Below are positions 35,642 through 46,074 of a stretch of 64,000 bases of DNA, piece by piece. The position numbers and the translations under genes are program-made. Position 1 is the stretch's first letter. The number at the start of each line of letters is the position of its first letter. This stretch comes from Yeosuana aromativorans. Lineage in GTDB: Bacteria > Bacteroidota > Bacteroidia > Flavobacteriales > Flavobacteriaceae. Below the pieces are notes generated by a model. It searched no databases. It worked only from the letters and a program-made list of their open reading frames with translations, and was not told the DNA's origin. The DNA is taken from the NCBI RefSeq assembly GCF_014646655.1, contig NZ_BMNR01000003.1, positions 409,049-473,048 of the forward strand. Direction: 5' to 3'.

Positions 35642-35665
35642 ACCCTGTCCTTTACAAATTACGAT

Positions 35666-37351
35666 ATGAAAAAAATATTTAATGCCCTTAAATTTACTTG
35701 TGTTTTTTCTTTAATTCTTGCAGTGTTTGTAAGTTGTGACAAAGATTTTAATACGATTCAAAGTGATGTCATTGCTGCAAAAAATTTTAATACCGATTAC
35801 ACACTTGCCCCGATAACATCTTATAACAGGAAACTTGATTCTGTTAAAATCAATAATCTAGGAGCCAGCTTGTTTGGTGTTTTCAATGACCCTGTTTACG
35901 GACAGACCAAGGCTAGCATTGTTGCACAAGTAATACCGTCATCATTTAATCCTAGTTTTGGTGATAACCCAAAAATTGAATCGGTCATATTAAACATTCC
36001 ATATTATAGTAGAGCCATAACAGATTCTACCTATACAATTAAAGACTCTTTATTTGGAGATTCCCCTATTAAATTATCTATTTATCAAAACAACTATTTT
36101 TTAAGGGATTTTGACCCAAATTCCGAAACCAATAGTGCCCAAAACTATTATTCATACGCAAATAATCCTGCCAATAACACGGATAATTTTGCAGTAACCG
36201 AAAACGGAACCATTAATTTTGATGATTTTAAATCTGCAGATACACTTTATTACGATCCATCGTTTGTGCCAAGCAGTGACGCCATTGTTATTACAAAAAC
36301 AGCTTCTGATGGAACGGAAACTACAGAACGTCTAGCTCCTGCCCTCAGAGTTGAATTAGATACTACTTTTTGGAAATCTGCCATTTTAGATAAAGTAGGG
36401 AGCACTGAACTAAGTAATGCCAATAATTTCATCAATTATTTTAGAGGCTTATATTTTAAAGCAGAACCTATTGGTAATGATGGCAACATGATTTTATTTA
36501 ACCTAGGTGCTAGCGGCGCTAACATAACCATAAATTACTCTTACGACTCTACTATTACTGATGGGGAAAGAGTTCAAAGTAGTTATGTCTTAAGTTTTAC
36601 TGGTATTAAACTTAACACCTTTATAAACGATTTTACAACACCTTTAGAAAATGGTGACCCCAATCTTGGTGATGAAAAACTGTATTTAAAGGGAACTGGT
36701 TCAATGGCTGTTGTTGATTTATTCACTGGATTAGTAGATTATACAGATGAAAATGAAGTTACTACACAAATCCCAGCTTTAGAGGCTTTTAAAAAAACCT
36801 ACAGAGCGGTTGATGATAACGGTGACTACATTATTAAAAATGGTGACTTTGTGTTAAAAAGACTTATCAATGAGGCTCAATTGGTAGTTCATGAAGATGA
36901 AACCATGGCAGAACCTACAGATGATTATCATAAATATGACAGGTTGTATGCTTATGACATTAAAAATAATATCCCCTTGGCCGATTATGATTATGATCCA
37001 ACAGGCAATACAACAGATCCGTTTAATTCAAGATACATTCATTTAGGGCAGCGAATGACCGATGACAATGGCGTTACTAAATATAAGATACGTATTACTG
37101 AACAATTAAATAATATTTTACTCAAAGATTCAACCAACACCAAAATAGGTCTTGTTCTGTCTACAAACGTTAACCAAACTTCCGGTTCAGCTCTTTTAGA
37201 TAGTTATGATGATGTGAGCGGTGTACCATCCATGTCTTTGCTAACTCCTAGAGGCACTGTTTTATATGGCAGTAATCAAAACGTGGCAGAAGACAAAAGA
37301 ATGGTTTTAGAAATATTTTCTACCGTACCTGATACAAAATCAAATAATTAG
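35666..37351 (+). CDS. DUF4270 lipoprotein
   Basis: A 561-aa exported lipoprotein: basic n-region, hydrophobic core and lipobox VFVSC (Cys about residue 24) before DKDFNTIQSD. The body fits DUF4270: an early segment DYTLAPITSYNRKLDSVKIN, then LGASLFGVFNDPVYGQTKAS, and a C-terminal NVNQTSGSALLDSY region. The protein looks beta-rich and outer-membrane anchored. It sits between the GT5-like gene and glmS with a 24-bp gap on the left and about 160 bp on the right. The linkage of DUF4270, GT5-like and glmS suggests an envelope or capsule role, which is inference. Confidence 0.83.
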   Translation: MKKIFNALKFTCVFSLILAVFVSCDKDFNTIQSDVIAAKNFNTDYTLAPITSYNRKLDSVKINNLGASLFGVFNDPVYGQTKASIVAQVIPSSFNPSFGDNPKIESVILNIPYYSRAITDSTYTIKDSLFGDSPIKLSIYQNNYFLRDFDPNSETNSAQNYYSYANNPANNTDNFAVTENGTINFDDFKSADTLYYDPSFVPSSDAIVITKTASDGTETTERLAPALRVELDTTFWKSAILDKVGSTELSNANNFINYFRGLYFKAEPIGNDGNMILFNLGASGANITINYSYDSTITDGERVQSSYVLSFTGIKLNTFINDFTTPLENGDPNLGDEKLYLKGTGSMAVVDLFTGLVDYTDENEVTTQIPALEAFKKTYRAVDDNGDYIIKNGDFVLKRLINEAQLVVHEDETMAEPTDDYHKYDRLYAYDIKNNIPLADYDYDPTGNTTDPFNSRYIHLGQRMTDDNGVTKYKIRITEQLNNILLKDSTNTKIGLVLSTNVNQTSGSALLDSYDDVSGVPSMSLLTPRGTVLYGSNQNVAEDKRMVLEIFSTVPDTKSNN

Positions 37352-37456
37352 ATGCTTAAGTGATTTTTCAAAAAGTCTTTTTAATTCTATATCTATATAC
37401 TGTTGAAAATGAAGTTCGTCGTATAAATTAATGACTTCATATAATAATTGTCGCAT
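37340..37456 (-). CDS. Possible 38-aa small protein, antisense to its neighbours
   Basis: A minus-strand frame from ATG (37454-37456) to TGA gives MRQLLYEVINLYDELHFQQY followed by a charged helix ending KHLII. The composition is strongly protein-like (amphipathic, Leu/Glu/Lys-rich) and most of it lies in the gap between the DUF4270 gene and glmS, overlapping only 12 bases of the former, so it is not a shadow of a longer gene. It is not recognised and could be chance. Similar short frames upstream of glmS in related genomes would settle it. Confidence 0.35.
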   Translation of the reverse strand: MRQLLYEVINLYDELHFQQYIDIELKRLFEKSLKHLII

Positions 37457-37513
37457 ATTGGCTTTTATTTTTTAATATTTGCTCTGCTATTATAAACCCA
37501 AATCAAATTAATT

Positions 37514-39361
37514 ATGTGTGGAATTGTTGGATACATAGGACCCCGAGAAGCTTACCCAATCATCATTGAAGGACTTAAACGCTTAGAATACAGAGGCTAT
37601 GATAGTGCCGGTATTGCGCTTTTTGATGGCACAAACCTTGGCGTTTGCAAAACCAAAGGGAAAGTTGCCGACTTAGAAAACAAGTTTAACTCTCATACTT
37701 CCAAAAGCGGACATATTGGAATTGGACATACAAGATGGGCAACCCATGGTGTCCCTAATGATATCAACTCCCATCCACATTATTCAAATTCTGGTAATCT
37801 GGTCATTATTCATAATGGTATTATTGAAAATTATGATTCTTTAAAAAAAGAGCTGATTTCCAGAGGCTACACGTTTCAATCAGATACAGATACCGAAGTT
37901 TTGGTCAACCTAATTGAAGATGTAAAAAAGAAAGAAAATGTCAAGTTGGGACAAGCTGTTCAAATTGCGTTAAACCAAGTTATTGGTGCCTACGCCATTG
38001 CTGTTTTTGATAAAACCCAACCTAAAGAAATAGTTATTGCACGATTAGGTAGCCCGTTGGCCATTGGCGTTGGAAAAAATGAGTTTTTTATAGCCAGTGA
38101 TGCATCTCCGTTTATTGAATACACCCAAAATGCCATTTATTTAGAAGATGAGGAAATGGCTATCATACGCCTACATAAAGACATTAAGGTTAGAAAAATA
38201 AAAGATGACTCTTTAGTTGCTCCTTATGTTCAAAAGCTTCAAATGAATCTGGACCAGATTGAAAAAGGAGGTTTTGAACATTTCATGCTAAAAGAAATTT
38301 ACGAACAACCTAAAGCCATTACCGACACCTATCGTGGTCGTCTCAATAGAGAGGAAGCCATTATCAAAATGTCAAGTGTTGAAGATAACATGAAAAAGTT
38401 TCTCGCCGCAGACCGCATCATTATTGTAGCCTGTGGTACATCTTGGCATGCCGGTTTGGTAGCTGAATACATTTTTGAAGACCTTGCACGAATTCCAGTT
38501 GAAGTTGAATACGCTTCAGAATTTAGATATAGGAATCCTATCATAACTGAAAAAGATGTTGTAATAGCCATTTCGCAATCTGGTGAAACAGCAGATACAC
38601 TTGCCGCCATTAAATTGGCAAAATCAAAAGGTGCTTTTGTTTTTGGTGTTTGTAATGTGGTTGGTTCTTCCATTGCCAGAGAAACCCATACGGGAGCTTA
38701 TACGCATGCTGGCCCAGAAATAGGTGTGGCTTCTACCAAAGCATTTACCACTCAAATTACGGTTTTATCACTTATTGCGTTACGTCTAGCAAGAGCCAAA
38801 GGCACTATTTCAAGTTCAGACTTCCGTCACCATTTACTGGAGTTTGAAATGATTCCAAAAAAAGTGGAAAAAGCATTGGAATCTGATGCTCACATTAAAA
38901 TGATAGCAGACATTTACAAAGACTCCAAAAACTGTCTGTATTTAGGAAGAGGGTACAATTTCCCCGTTGCACTTGAAGGCGCTTTAAAGCTTAAAGAAAT
39001 ATCATACATTCATGCAGAAGGTTATCCTGCGGCAGAAATGAAACACGGCCCAATTGCTCTTATTGATGAAAACATGCCTGTAGTAGTCATTGCTACCAAA
39101 AAAGGACACTACGAAAAAGTGGTCAGTAACATTCAAGAGATTAAATCCAGAAAAGGAAAAATTATCGGAATTGTAACCGAAGGCGATGTTGATGTAAGGG
39201 AATTGGCAGACCATGTTATTGAAGTCCCAGAAACACTGGAATCACTATCCCCTTTACTAACAACTATTCCATTACAATTATTGTCTTATCACATAGCTGT
39301 ATTACTAGGAAAAAATGTTGATCAACCAAGAAACTTAGCTAAGTCCGTTACTGTTGAATAA
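37514..39361 (+). CDS. glmS: Glutamine-fructose-6-phosphate aminotransferase (isomerizing)
   Basis: Makes glucosamine-6-phosphate from fructose-6-phosphate and glutamine, the entry to UDP-GlcNAc, peptidoglycan and lipopolysaccharide. The 615-aa length is normal. The N-terminal nucleophile is Cys2 (MCGIVGYIGP), followed by the glutaminase motifs HTRWATHGVPN and HNGIIENYD. The C-terminal SIS domains have IIVACGTSWHAG, AISQSGETADTLAA and the terminal signature PRNLAKSVTVE. It lies downstream of the DUF4270 gene. No glmS riboswitch can be seen in the 160-bp leader. Confidence 0.97.
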   Translation: MCGIVGYIGPREAYPIIIEGLKRLEYRGYDSAGIALFDGTNLGVCKTKGKVADLENKFNSHTSKSGHIGIGHTRWATHGVPNDINSHPHYSNSGNLVIIHNGIIENYDSLKKELISRGYTFQSDTDTEVLVNLIEDVKKKENVKLGQAVQIALNQVIGAYAIAVFDKTQPKEIVIARLGSPLAIGVGKNEFFIASDASPFIEYTQNAIYLEDEEMAIIRLHKDIKVRKIKDDSLVAPYVQKLQMNLDQIEKGGFEHFMLKEIYEQPKAITDTYRGRLNREEAIIKMSSVEDNMKKFLAADRIIIVACGTSWHAGLVAEYIFEDLARIPVEVEYASEFRYRNPIITEKDVVIAISQSGETADTLAAIKLAKSKGAFVFGVCNVVGSSIARETHTGAYTHAGPEIGVASTKAFTTQITVLSLIALRLARAKGTISSSDFRHHLLEFEMIPKKVEKALESDAHIKMIADIYKDSKNCLYLGRGYNFPVALEGALKLKEISYIHAEGYPAAEMKHGPIALIDENMPVVVIATKKGHYEKVVSNIQEIKSRKGKIIGIVTEGDVDVRELADHVIEVPETLESLSPLLTTIPLQLLSYHIAVLLGKNVDQPRNLAKSVTVE

Positions 39362-39574
39362 CTTATAATTGACCTTATAAAATATATATTTTGTGCTATA
39401 GATCAAATATGCTATATTTACAATAAACCTTCCTTATTTTATCAATTCAGCAAATATAAAAGCAATTTTATGCTAAAATTTACTATGCGCGCATAATTTT
39501 TTTTACATTTATGTAATTATAACTTATAATATTTTTTATATTGCTCACAAAAATAACTAAACTAATTCTCGTAA

Positions 39575-42358
39575 ATGAAAACAATTTTCCCGATTTTATT
39601 AATGCTTTTTTGTGGATTAGCAAATGCACAAACAACAATTACTGGATCTGTTGTTGATGATAGCGGTCAACCTATACCAGGCGCCAATGTTATAGTTGTT
39701 GGAACTACTACTGGAACTGTCTCAGATTTTGACGGAGCTTTTAGCCTTAAAACTAATTTAAATCCGCCATTTTCACTACAAGCTAGTAGTGTTGGTTTTG
39801 AAACGGTAACACAAGAAATAACTTCAAACAATCAAACTGTTAACTTTATTCTTAAAGAAGGAACTTCTTTAGATGAAGTTGTTATTTCGGCTTCCAGAAC
39901 ACCAGAACGTATTTTTGAATCACCTGTTACCGTAGAACGAATCGGTCTTAAAGAAATCAAAAATACAGCTTCTGTTGATTTTTATGACGGGCTGGAAAAT
40001 CTTAAAGGTGTTGATGTTAACACCAATAGTTTGACTTTTAAATCTGTTAATACCAGAGGTTTCGCCACCTTTGCAAACAACCGTTTTATGCAATTGGTAG
40101 ATGGTATGGACAATTCTACACCGGCCTTGAACTTCCCTATTGGAAATTTAGTGGGTATGATTGAAACCGATGTGCAAAGTGTTGAATTACTGCCAGGAGC
40201 ATCTTCTGCCCTATACGGTGCCAATGCCTTTAATGGTATCTTGTTCATGAGAAGTAAAAATCCGTTTGATCATGCAGGTATAAGCGCTTATTATAAGCAA
40301 GGAATGACATCCCAAAAAGCAGCTGGAGACAATCCGTATACAGACTTTGGAATAAGAATGGCCTATAAGTTTAGTAACAAATTTGCTGCCAAAGTAAATT
40401 TTGGATATCTAAAAGGAACCGATTGGGCTGCAAACAGTACGGTTGACAAAAATTCTGATGGTGGCACCAGAGCTACAGATTTAAACTATAATGGCGTTAA
40501 TGTTTATGGTGATTTAGTGTCAACAAACATAAAATCTGTTGCGGTGACTCTTGAAGGTTTGGGTATTTTGCCGGCAGGTGCTAATGCGTTGGTTCCCTCT
40601 GTCAATGTGAGTAGAACAGGTTATGATGAAGCTGACTTAACAGACTATAATGCTGAAAGTGTTAAAGCAGATTGGGGATTATACTACAGACCGTTTGAAA
40701 ATGACTTTGAAATATCCTATGTTGGAAAAGTAGGAACCGGATCTACCATATACCAAGGTAGTAACCGATATCATATAGATGGTTTTTTTCAAGAACAACA
40801 TAAACTAGAAATAAGAAACGATAATTTCTTTTTAAGAGGCTACGTTGTTGATGATAAAGCAGGAAAATCATATGATATGGTAGCAACTGCTATCCAGATT
40901 AACCGTGCTTGGAAAGATGACAGTACATGGTTTGGTGAATATACAGGAACTTATGTACAGGCCACGCTTGCGGGAGCAACAAATGAACAGGCACATGCAG
41001 CAGCGAGAGCCCAAGCAGAATCTGGTAGATATTTACCTGGAACTCCAGAATTTCAAGCTGCCTATAACAGAAGCATCAATGACCCTGATTTATTAACGGG
41101 TTCTAAATTCCAGGATGCATCTAAATATTACCATGCCGATGGTAATTATAATTTTAGCAACTTAATAGATTGGGCAGAGATACAAGTTGGTGGTTCCTAC
41201 AGAAAATATAGCTTAAACTCTTCAGGAACCATTTATACCGACAAAAATGGACCAATTGATTATTATGAATATGGAATGTACACCCAGATTCAAAAAAATA
41301 TTGAATTAAATGAAAACCTTGATTTAAAACTAACTGGATCCTTGCGATATGATAAAAACAAGTTTTTTGACGGTTTTTATTCCCCTAGATTATCTGCTGG
41401 TTTAACAGTAAATAAAAATCATAATTTTAGGGCGTCTATCCAAACTGGATTCAGAAACCCAACCACACAAGATTTATTTATAGGCTTGGATGTAGGTCCT
41501 TATGTGTTGATTGGTGCAGCACCAGATAACTTGGACCGCTATTCAGTACCTTACAATGTTAGTGGAGCTGGACAAATGTTAGGTCAGCCAGCAACCATCA
41601 CCCAAACCGGGGCTGCTGGTTATTATAATTCATATACCAGAAGTTCTGTAGAGAAATTAGCTGCAACAGGAGACCCTTCTGTTCTAGAAGTTGCTAATCC
41701 AGATTTAGTAAAACCAGAACAAGTAACATCTACAGAAGTTGGTTACCGAGGAAAATTTGAGTCATTAATTGTTGATTTAAGTGCTTATTACAACAGCTAT
41801 AAAGATTTTATTTCTCAAGAAATTGATATTGCTCCATTATATGGAACCGTGGGAGACAATTCACTGTCTGTGGCAGCCATAGCAAATAACGATTATCAAG
41901 CTTATGGAACCTACACCAACTCTCCTGTAGGGATAAAATCTTATGGAGCATCATTAGGATTGTCCACTAAAATCTTTGGTAATTTTGATTTAAGTGGAAG
42001 TTATACCTATACAAAACTGGACTTTGACCAAGCTAAATATCCAGACATTGCGACCTATTTCAACACACCAGAACATAAATTCAAAGCTTCTTTTGGAAAT
42101 ACTGAGTTATTTAAAAACTTCGGATTTAATGTATCATACAGATTCAGTGATGATTACTATTGGGAAGCAACCTTTGGTGACGGTGTGGTTCCAGAATATC
42201 ATGTATTGGATGCACAAATCAACTTGCTCGTTCCAAGTATGAAATCTATTTTTAAAATAGGTGGCACCAACCTTACCGGAAAAGAATACACAACCGCTTT
42301 TGGTACAGGATATATAGGATCAATGTACTACGTATCATGGACTATTAACAACTTATAA
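39575..42358 (+). CDS. TonB-dependent outer-membrane receptor with carboxypeptidase-like N-terminal domain
   Basis: A 927-aa outer-membrane transporter. Signal peptide MKTIFPILLMLFCGLANAQ; CarboxypepD-regulatory-like domain (about 20-100, TGSVVDDSGQPIPGANVIVV); plug domain (about 105-230, DEVVISASRTPERIFESPVT ... VELLPGASSALYGANAFNG); then a beta-barrel ending in MYYVSWTINNL. The usual SusC hallmarks and a SusD partner are missing. The next gene, four bases later, is an SGNH-hydrolase lipoprotein, so the pair probably forms an operon. The imported ligand is unknown. A 213-bp AT-rich gap without a clear promoter box precedes it. Confidence 0.9.
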   Translation: MKTIFPILLMLFCGLANAQTTITGSVVDDSGQPIPGANVIVVGTTTGTVSDFDGAFSLKTNLNPPFSLQASSVGFETVTQEITSNNQTVNFILKEGTSLDEVVISASRTPERIFESPVTVERIGLKEIKNTASVDFYDGLENLKGVDVNTNSLTFKSVNTRGFATFANNRFMQLVDGMDNSTPALNFPIGNLVGMIETDVQSVELLPGASSALYGANAFNGILFMRSKNPFDHAGISAYYKQGMTSQKAAGDNPYTDFGIRMAYKFSNKFAAKVNFGYLKGTDWAANSTVDKNSDGGTRATDLNYNGVNVYGDLVSTNIKSVAVTLEGLGILPAGANALVPSVNVSRTGYDEADLTDYNAESVKADWGLYYRPFENDFEISYVGKVGTGSTIYQGSNRYHIDGFFQEQHKLEIRNDNFFLRGYVVDDKAGKSYDMVATAIQINRAWKDDSTWFGEYTGTYVQATLAGATNEQAHAAARAQAESGRYLPGTPEFQAAYNRSINDPDLLTGSKFQDASKYYHADGNYNFSNLIDWAEIQVGGSYRKYSLNSSGTIYTDKNGPIDYYEYGMYTQIQKNIELNENLDLKLTGSLRYDKNKFFDGFYSPRLSAGLTVNKNHNFRASIQTGFRNPTTQDLFIGLDVGPYVLIGAAPDNLDRYSVPYNVSGAGQMLGQPATITQTGAAGYYNSYTRSSVEKLAATGDPSVLEVANPDLVKPEQVTSTEVGYRGKFESLIVDLSAYYNSYKDFISQEIDIAPLYGTVGDNSLSVAAIANNDYQAYGTYTNSPVGIKSYGASLGLSTKIFGNFDLSGSYTYTKLDFDQAKYPDIATYFNTPEHKFKASFGNTELFKNFGFNVSYRFSDDYYWEATFGDGVVPEYHVLDAQINLLVPSMKSIFKIGGTNLTGKEYTTAFGTGYIGSMYYVSWTINNL

Positions 42359-42368
42359 AAAATTGATT

Positions 42369-43982
42369 ATGAACACAAAATATATATGGCTGTTAATAAT
42401 CCTATTAGGATTTACAGCTTGTAACACTATAGAAGATGTCAGTAGAACAGACGCACCAGTTGCATTACCTGACCTAACTACTGGTACAGCAGATTTTTCA
42501 AACTATGTGGCACTTGGAGCTTCGTTTACAGCGGGTTACACAGACAATGCTTTGTTTATTGCTAGCCAAGAAAACTCATTCCCCAATATTATTGCCAAAG
42601 AATTCTCTAAAGCTGGTGGTGGCGCATTTACACAACCTTTAATGAGTGATAATTATGGTGGTTTAGCCGCTGGAGGCACAAGAATTGCCAACCCAAGACT
42701 GGTTTTTGGAGGTTCAGGTCCTGTACCATTAGAATCAGTAATAGGTCCAGTAACTGTTGGCACAGACATAGTACTTAATAACCCATCGGGACCATTTAAT
42801 AATTTAGGTGTCCCAGGTGCAAAAAGTTTTCACCTGCTTGCAAATGGTTACGGAAACATAGCCAACTTTCCTGCTGCGGCAAATCCGTATGCGGTGAGAC
42901 TTACAGGAAGTACACCCAATGCCTCTATTTTAGAACTGGCAATGGCTCAAAACCCAACATTTTTCACCTTATCAGAAATTGGGGGTAATGATGTTTTGGG
43001 GTATGCTACATCAGGTGGTGATGGTTCTAATCCCATTACAGATTCACCTACCTTTGATTTTGCTTTTAACACCTTAGTTACTACCTTGACTTCTGGGGGC
43101 GCTAAAGGCGTTGTGACCAATGTTCCTTATATTACAGATCTACCACATTTCACAACGGTACCTTATAATCCATTGAGCCCAGCTAACCCTAGTTTTGGAC
43201 CATTAATCCCAACACTTAACGGAGTTTTTGGGCAGCTTAATCAAGTATTTGCTTACTTAGGCGTACCCGAAAGATCCATCGTTTTTTCAACTACCGAGGC
43301 TAGTGCCGTTGTCATAAAAGATGAGACTCTTACGGATTTATCAGCACAAATTGCTGGCGTCTTGAATGCCAGCCCAACATTTCCCGCATTTGTACAAAGT
43401 TTTGGACTTCCTGCTCAAGCGGCTCCACTAGTGGCCAATTTATTGGGTTCTATGTATGGACAAGCAAGACAGGCAACTGCTGATGATTTATTTGTGCTAC
43501 CTAGTAGCTCTGTTATTGGAACCGTGAACACAACCACCTATGCTTATTTGACCGGTCAAGGCTTACCAGCTAATTTAGCAGGACAATTTTCTGTGGAAGG
43601 CGTTACCAATCCTTTAGCAGACAAATGGGTGTTATTGCCAAGTGAACAAGACGAAATTAAAATGGCAACTGATGCTTATAACGCAACCATTGAAAATGTT
43701 GCCAGCGCAAATCCTAATGTAGCTTTGGTTGATTTAAATGGTATTTTACAAGATGCCTCAACCAGCGGTATCATAGCAGACAACTTTACCCTTACTACCA
43801 ACTTGGTCTTAGGTGGTGCCTTTAGTTTGGACGGCATACACTTAACAGCAAGGGGTTATGCTTACATGGCCGACAAATTTTTGGAAGCCATTGACACGAC
43901 CTTTGGCTCTAATTTTGTTGCCTCTGGAAATGTGGCCAATATAGGAGACTATCCAACCAATTATTCGCCCGCTTTGCAATAA
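42369..43982 (+). CDS. SGNH/GDSL-family hydrolase lipoprotein
   Basis: A 537-aa lipoprotein; the ATG at 42369 is preferred to an in-frame TTG two codons earlier. The lipobox is GFTAC (Cys18). SGNH blocks: block I reads YVALGASFTAG, so the usual GDS is GAS but the nucleophile Ser (about 52) remains; block III is EIGGNDVLG; block V is DGIHLTARGYAYMA with catalytic Asp and His. The protein is longer than simple GDSL esterases, with a large middle insertion (about 230-430). It is tightly linked to the TonB receptor upstream, suggesting surface ester cleavage followed by import of the product. A terminator hairpin follows. Substrate unknown. Confidence 0.85.
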   Translation: MNTKYIWLLIILLGFTACNTIEDVSRTDAPVALPDLTTGTADFSNYVALGASFTAGYTDNALFIASQENSFPNIIAKEFSKAGGGAFTQPLMSDNYGGLAAGGTRIANPRLVFGGSGPVPLESVIGPVTVGTDIVLNNPSGPFNNLGVPGAKSFHLLANGYGNIANFPAAANPYAVRLTGSTPNASILELAMAQNPTFFTLSEIGGNDVLGYATSGGDGSNPITDSPTFDFAFNTLVTTLTSGGAKGVVTNVPYITDLPHFTTVPYNPLSPANPSFGPLIPTLNGVFGQLNQVFAYLGVPERSIVFSTTEASAVVIKDETLTDLSAQIAGVLNASPTFPAFVQSFGLPAQAAPLVANLLGSMYGQARQATADDLFVLPSSSVIGTVNTTTYAYLTGQGLPANLAGQFSVEGVTNPLADKWVLLPSEQDEIKMATDAYNATIENVASANPNVALVDLNGILQDASTSGIIADNFTLTTNLVLGGAFSLDGIHLTARGYAYMADKFLEAIDTTFGSNFVASGNVANIGDYPTNYSPALQ

Positions 43983-44004
43983 TTGAAATACGATATGATA
44001 TGAG

Positions 44005-44032
44005 AACACCTTCCTTTTGAAGGTGTTTTTTT
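44005..44032 (+). terminator. Rho-independent terminator after the SGNH hydrolase
   Basis: AACACCTTC and GAAGGTGTT close a five-base loop and are followed by a T-run (44026-44032). It lies about 22 bp after the SGNH stop codon. Confidence 0.8.
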
Positions 44033-44039
44033 ATTGGAA

Positions 44040-44061
44040 AAAAGCTGAAAAAACAGCTTTT
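44040..44061 (+). terminator. Second A/T-flanked hairpin between the SGNH hydrolase and atpD
   Basis: AAAAGCTG and CAGCTTTT pair exactly around AAAAAA, just before the atpD promoter box. It could back up the first terminator or be a bidirectional hairpin. Confidence 0.45.
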
Positions 44062-44079
44062 ATATTAAATTAAAAAAAT

Positions 44080-44087
44080 TATCTTTG
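44080..44087 (+). promoter_or_regulatory. Promoter -7 box of atpD (TAnnTTTG)
   Basis: TATCTTTG followed by GCAC, an exact -7 consensus, about 60 bp before the atpD start codon and directly after two hairpins. No good -33 TTG is visible. Confidence 0.55.
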
Positions 44088-44144
44088 CACGCGAAAACAT
44101 AACGTGTATTTTCACAATTAAAACGCATAATATTAAACATATAA

Positions 44145-45656
<1,512 letters not shown>

Positions 45657-45710
45657 TTTAATTGGTAATTGTCTATTCTTGACAGTTATTAATTATCAAT
45701 TTTAAGGATT

Positions 45711-46004
45711 ATGTATTTAGAAATTGTATCACCAGAGGCGACCTTATTTAGCTCAGAAGTAGATTCAGTATCTGTTCCGGGAGTTAATGGGCAATTTGAG
45801 ATGTTAAAAGACCACGCTCCTATTGTTTCGCTTTTAAGGGAAGGAACCATCAAAATTAAAACACACACCCAAAGTCATTTGGAATTTGACCATCTGCATG
45901 CGCAAGTTGTTCCTCATTTTGATGACAAAAAAGTTTTAACAGTGAAGATCAATTCTGGTACTGTTGAAATGAAAGACAATAAAGTCATTGTTCTTGCAGA
46001 TTAA
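45711..46004 (+). CDS. atpC: F1Fo ATP synthase subunit epsilon
   Basis: A 97-aa epsilon subunit of the central stalk. The N-terminal beta-sandwich is seen in MYLEIVSPEATLFSSEVDSV, SVPGVNGQFEMLKDHAPIVS and GTIKIKTHT. The C-terminal helical hairpin found in longer (about 135 aa) epsilons is absent, so this short version probably cannot make the extended inhibitory conformation. Co-transcribed with atpD and followed by a strong hairpin terminator. Confidence 0.92.
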   Translation: MYLEIVSPEATLFSSEVDSVSVPGVNGQFEMLKDHAPIVSLLREGTIKIKTHTQSHLEFDHLHAQVVPHFDDKKVLTVKINSGTVEMKDNKVIVLAD

Positions 46005-46040
46005 GCCGAGAGCAATAGCATATAACATATAGAAAATAAA

Positions 46041-46070
46041 AAAAGCGAAGAACTATCTTCGCTTTTTTTT
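46041..46070. terminator. Bidirectional Rho-independent terminator between atpC and the nagX-like gene
   Basis: AAAAGCGAAG and CTTCGCTTTT close a six-base loop with T-runs on one side and A-runs on the other. It can end atpDC on the plus strand and the convergent sugar-metabolism genes on the minus strand. Confidence 0.8.
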
Positions 46071-46074
46071 GTGG

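Noticed and set aside
37352-37513. glmS riboswitch/ribozyme in the leader
   Set aside because: The leader is short and AT-rich and shows none of the conserved ribozyme core; such ribozymes are typical of Firmicutes.
39362-39574. Promoter box before the TonB receptor
   Set aside because: The AT-rich gap holds several TATATTT-like strings but none matches TAnnTTTG with a spaced TTG; not called.
39575-42358. Considered calling the TonB receptor at 39575 a SusC protein
   Set aside because: It lacks the SusC plug hallmarks and a SusD neighbour; its partner is an SGNH lipoprotein.
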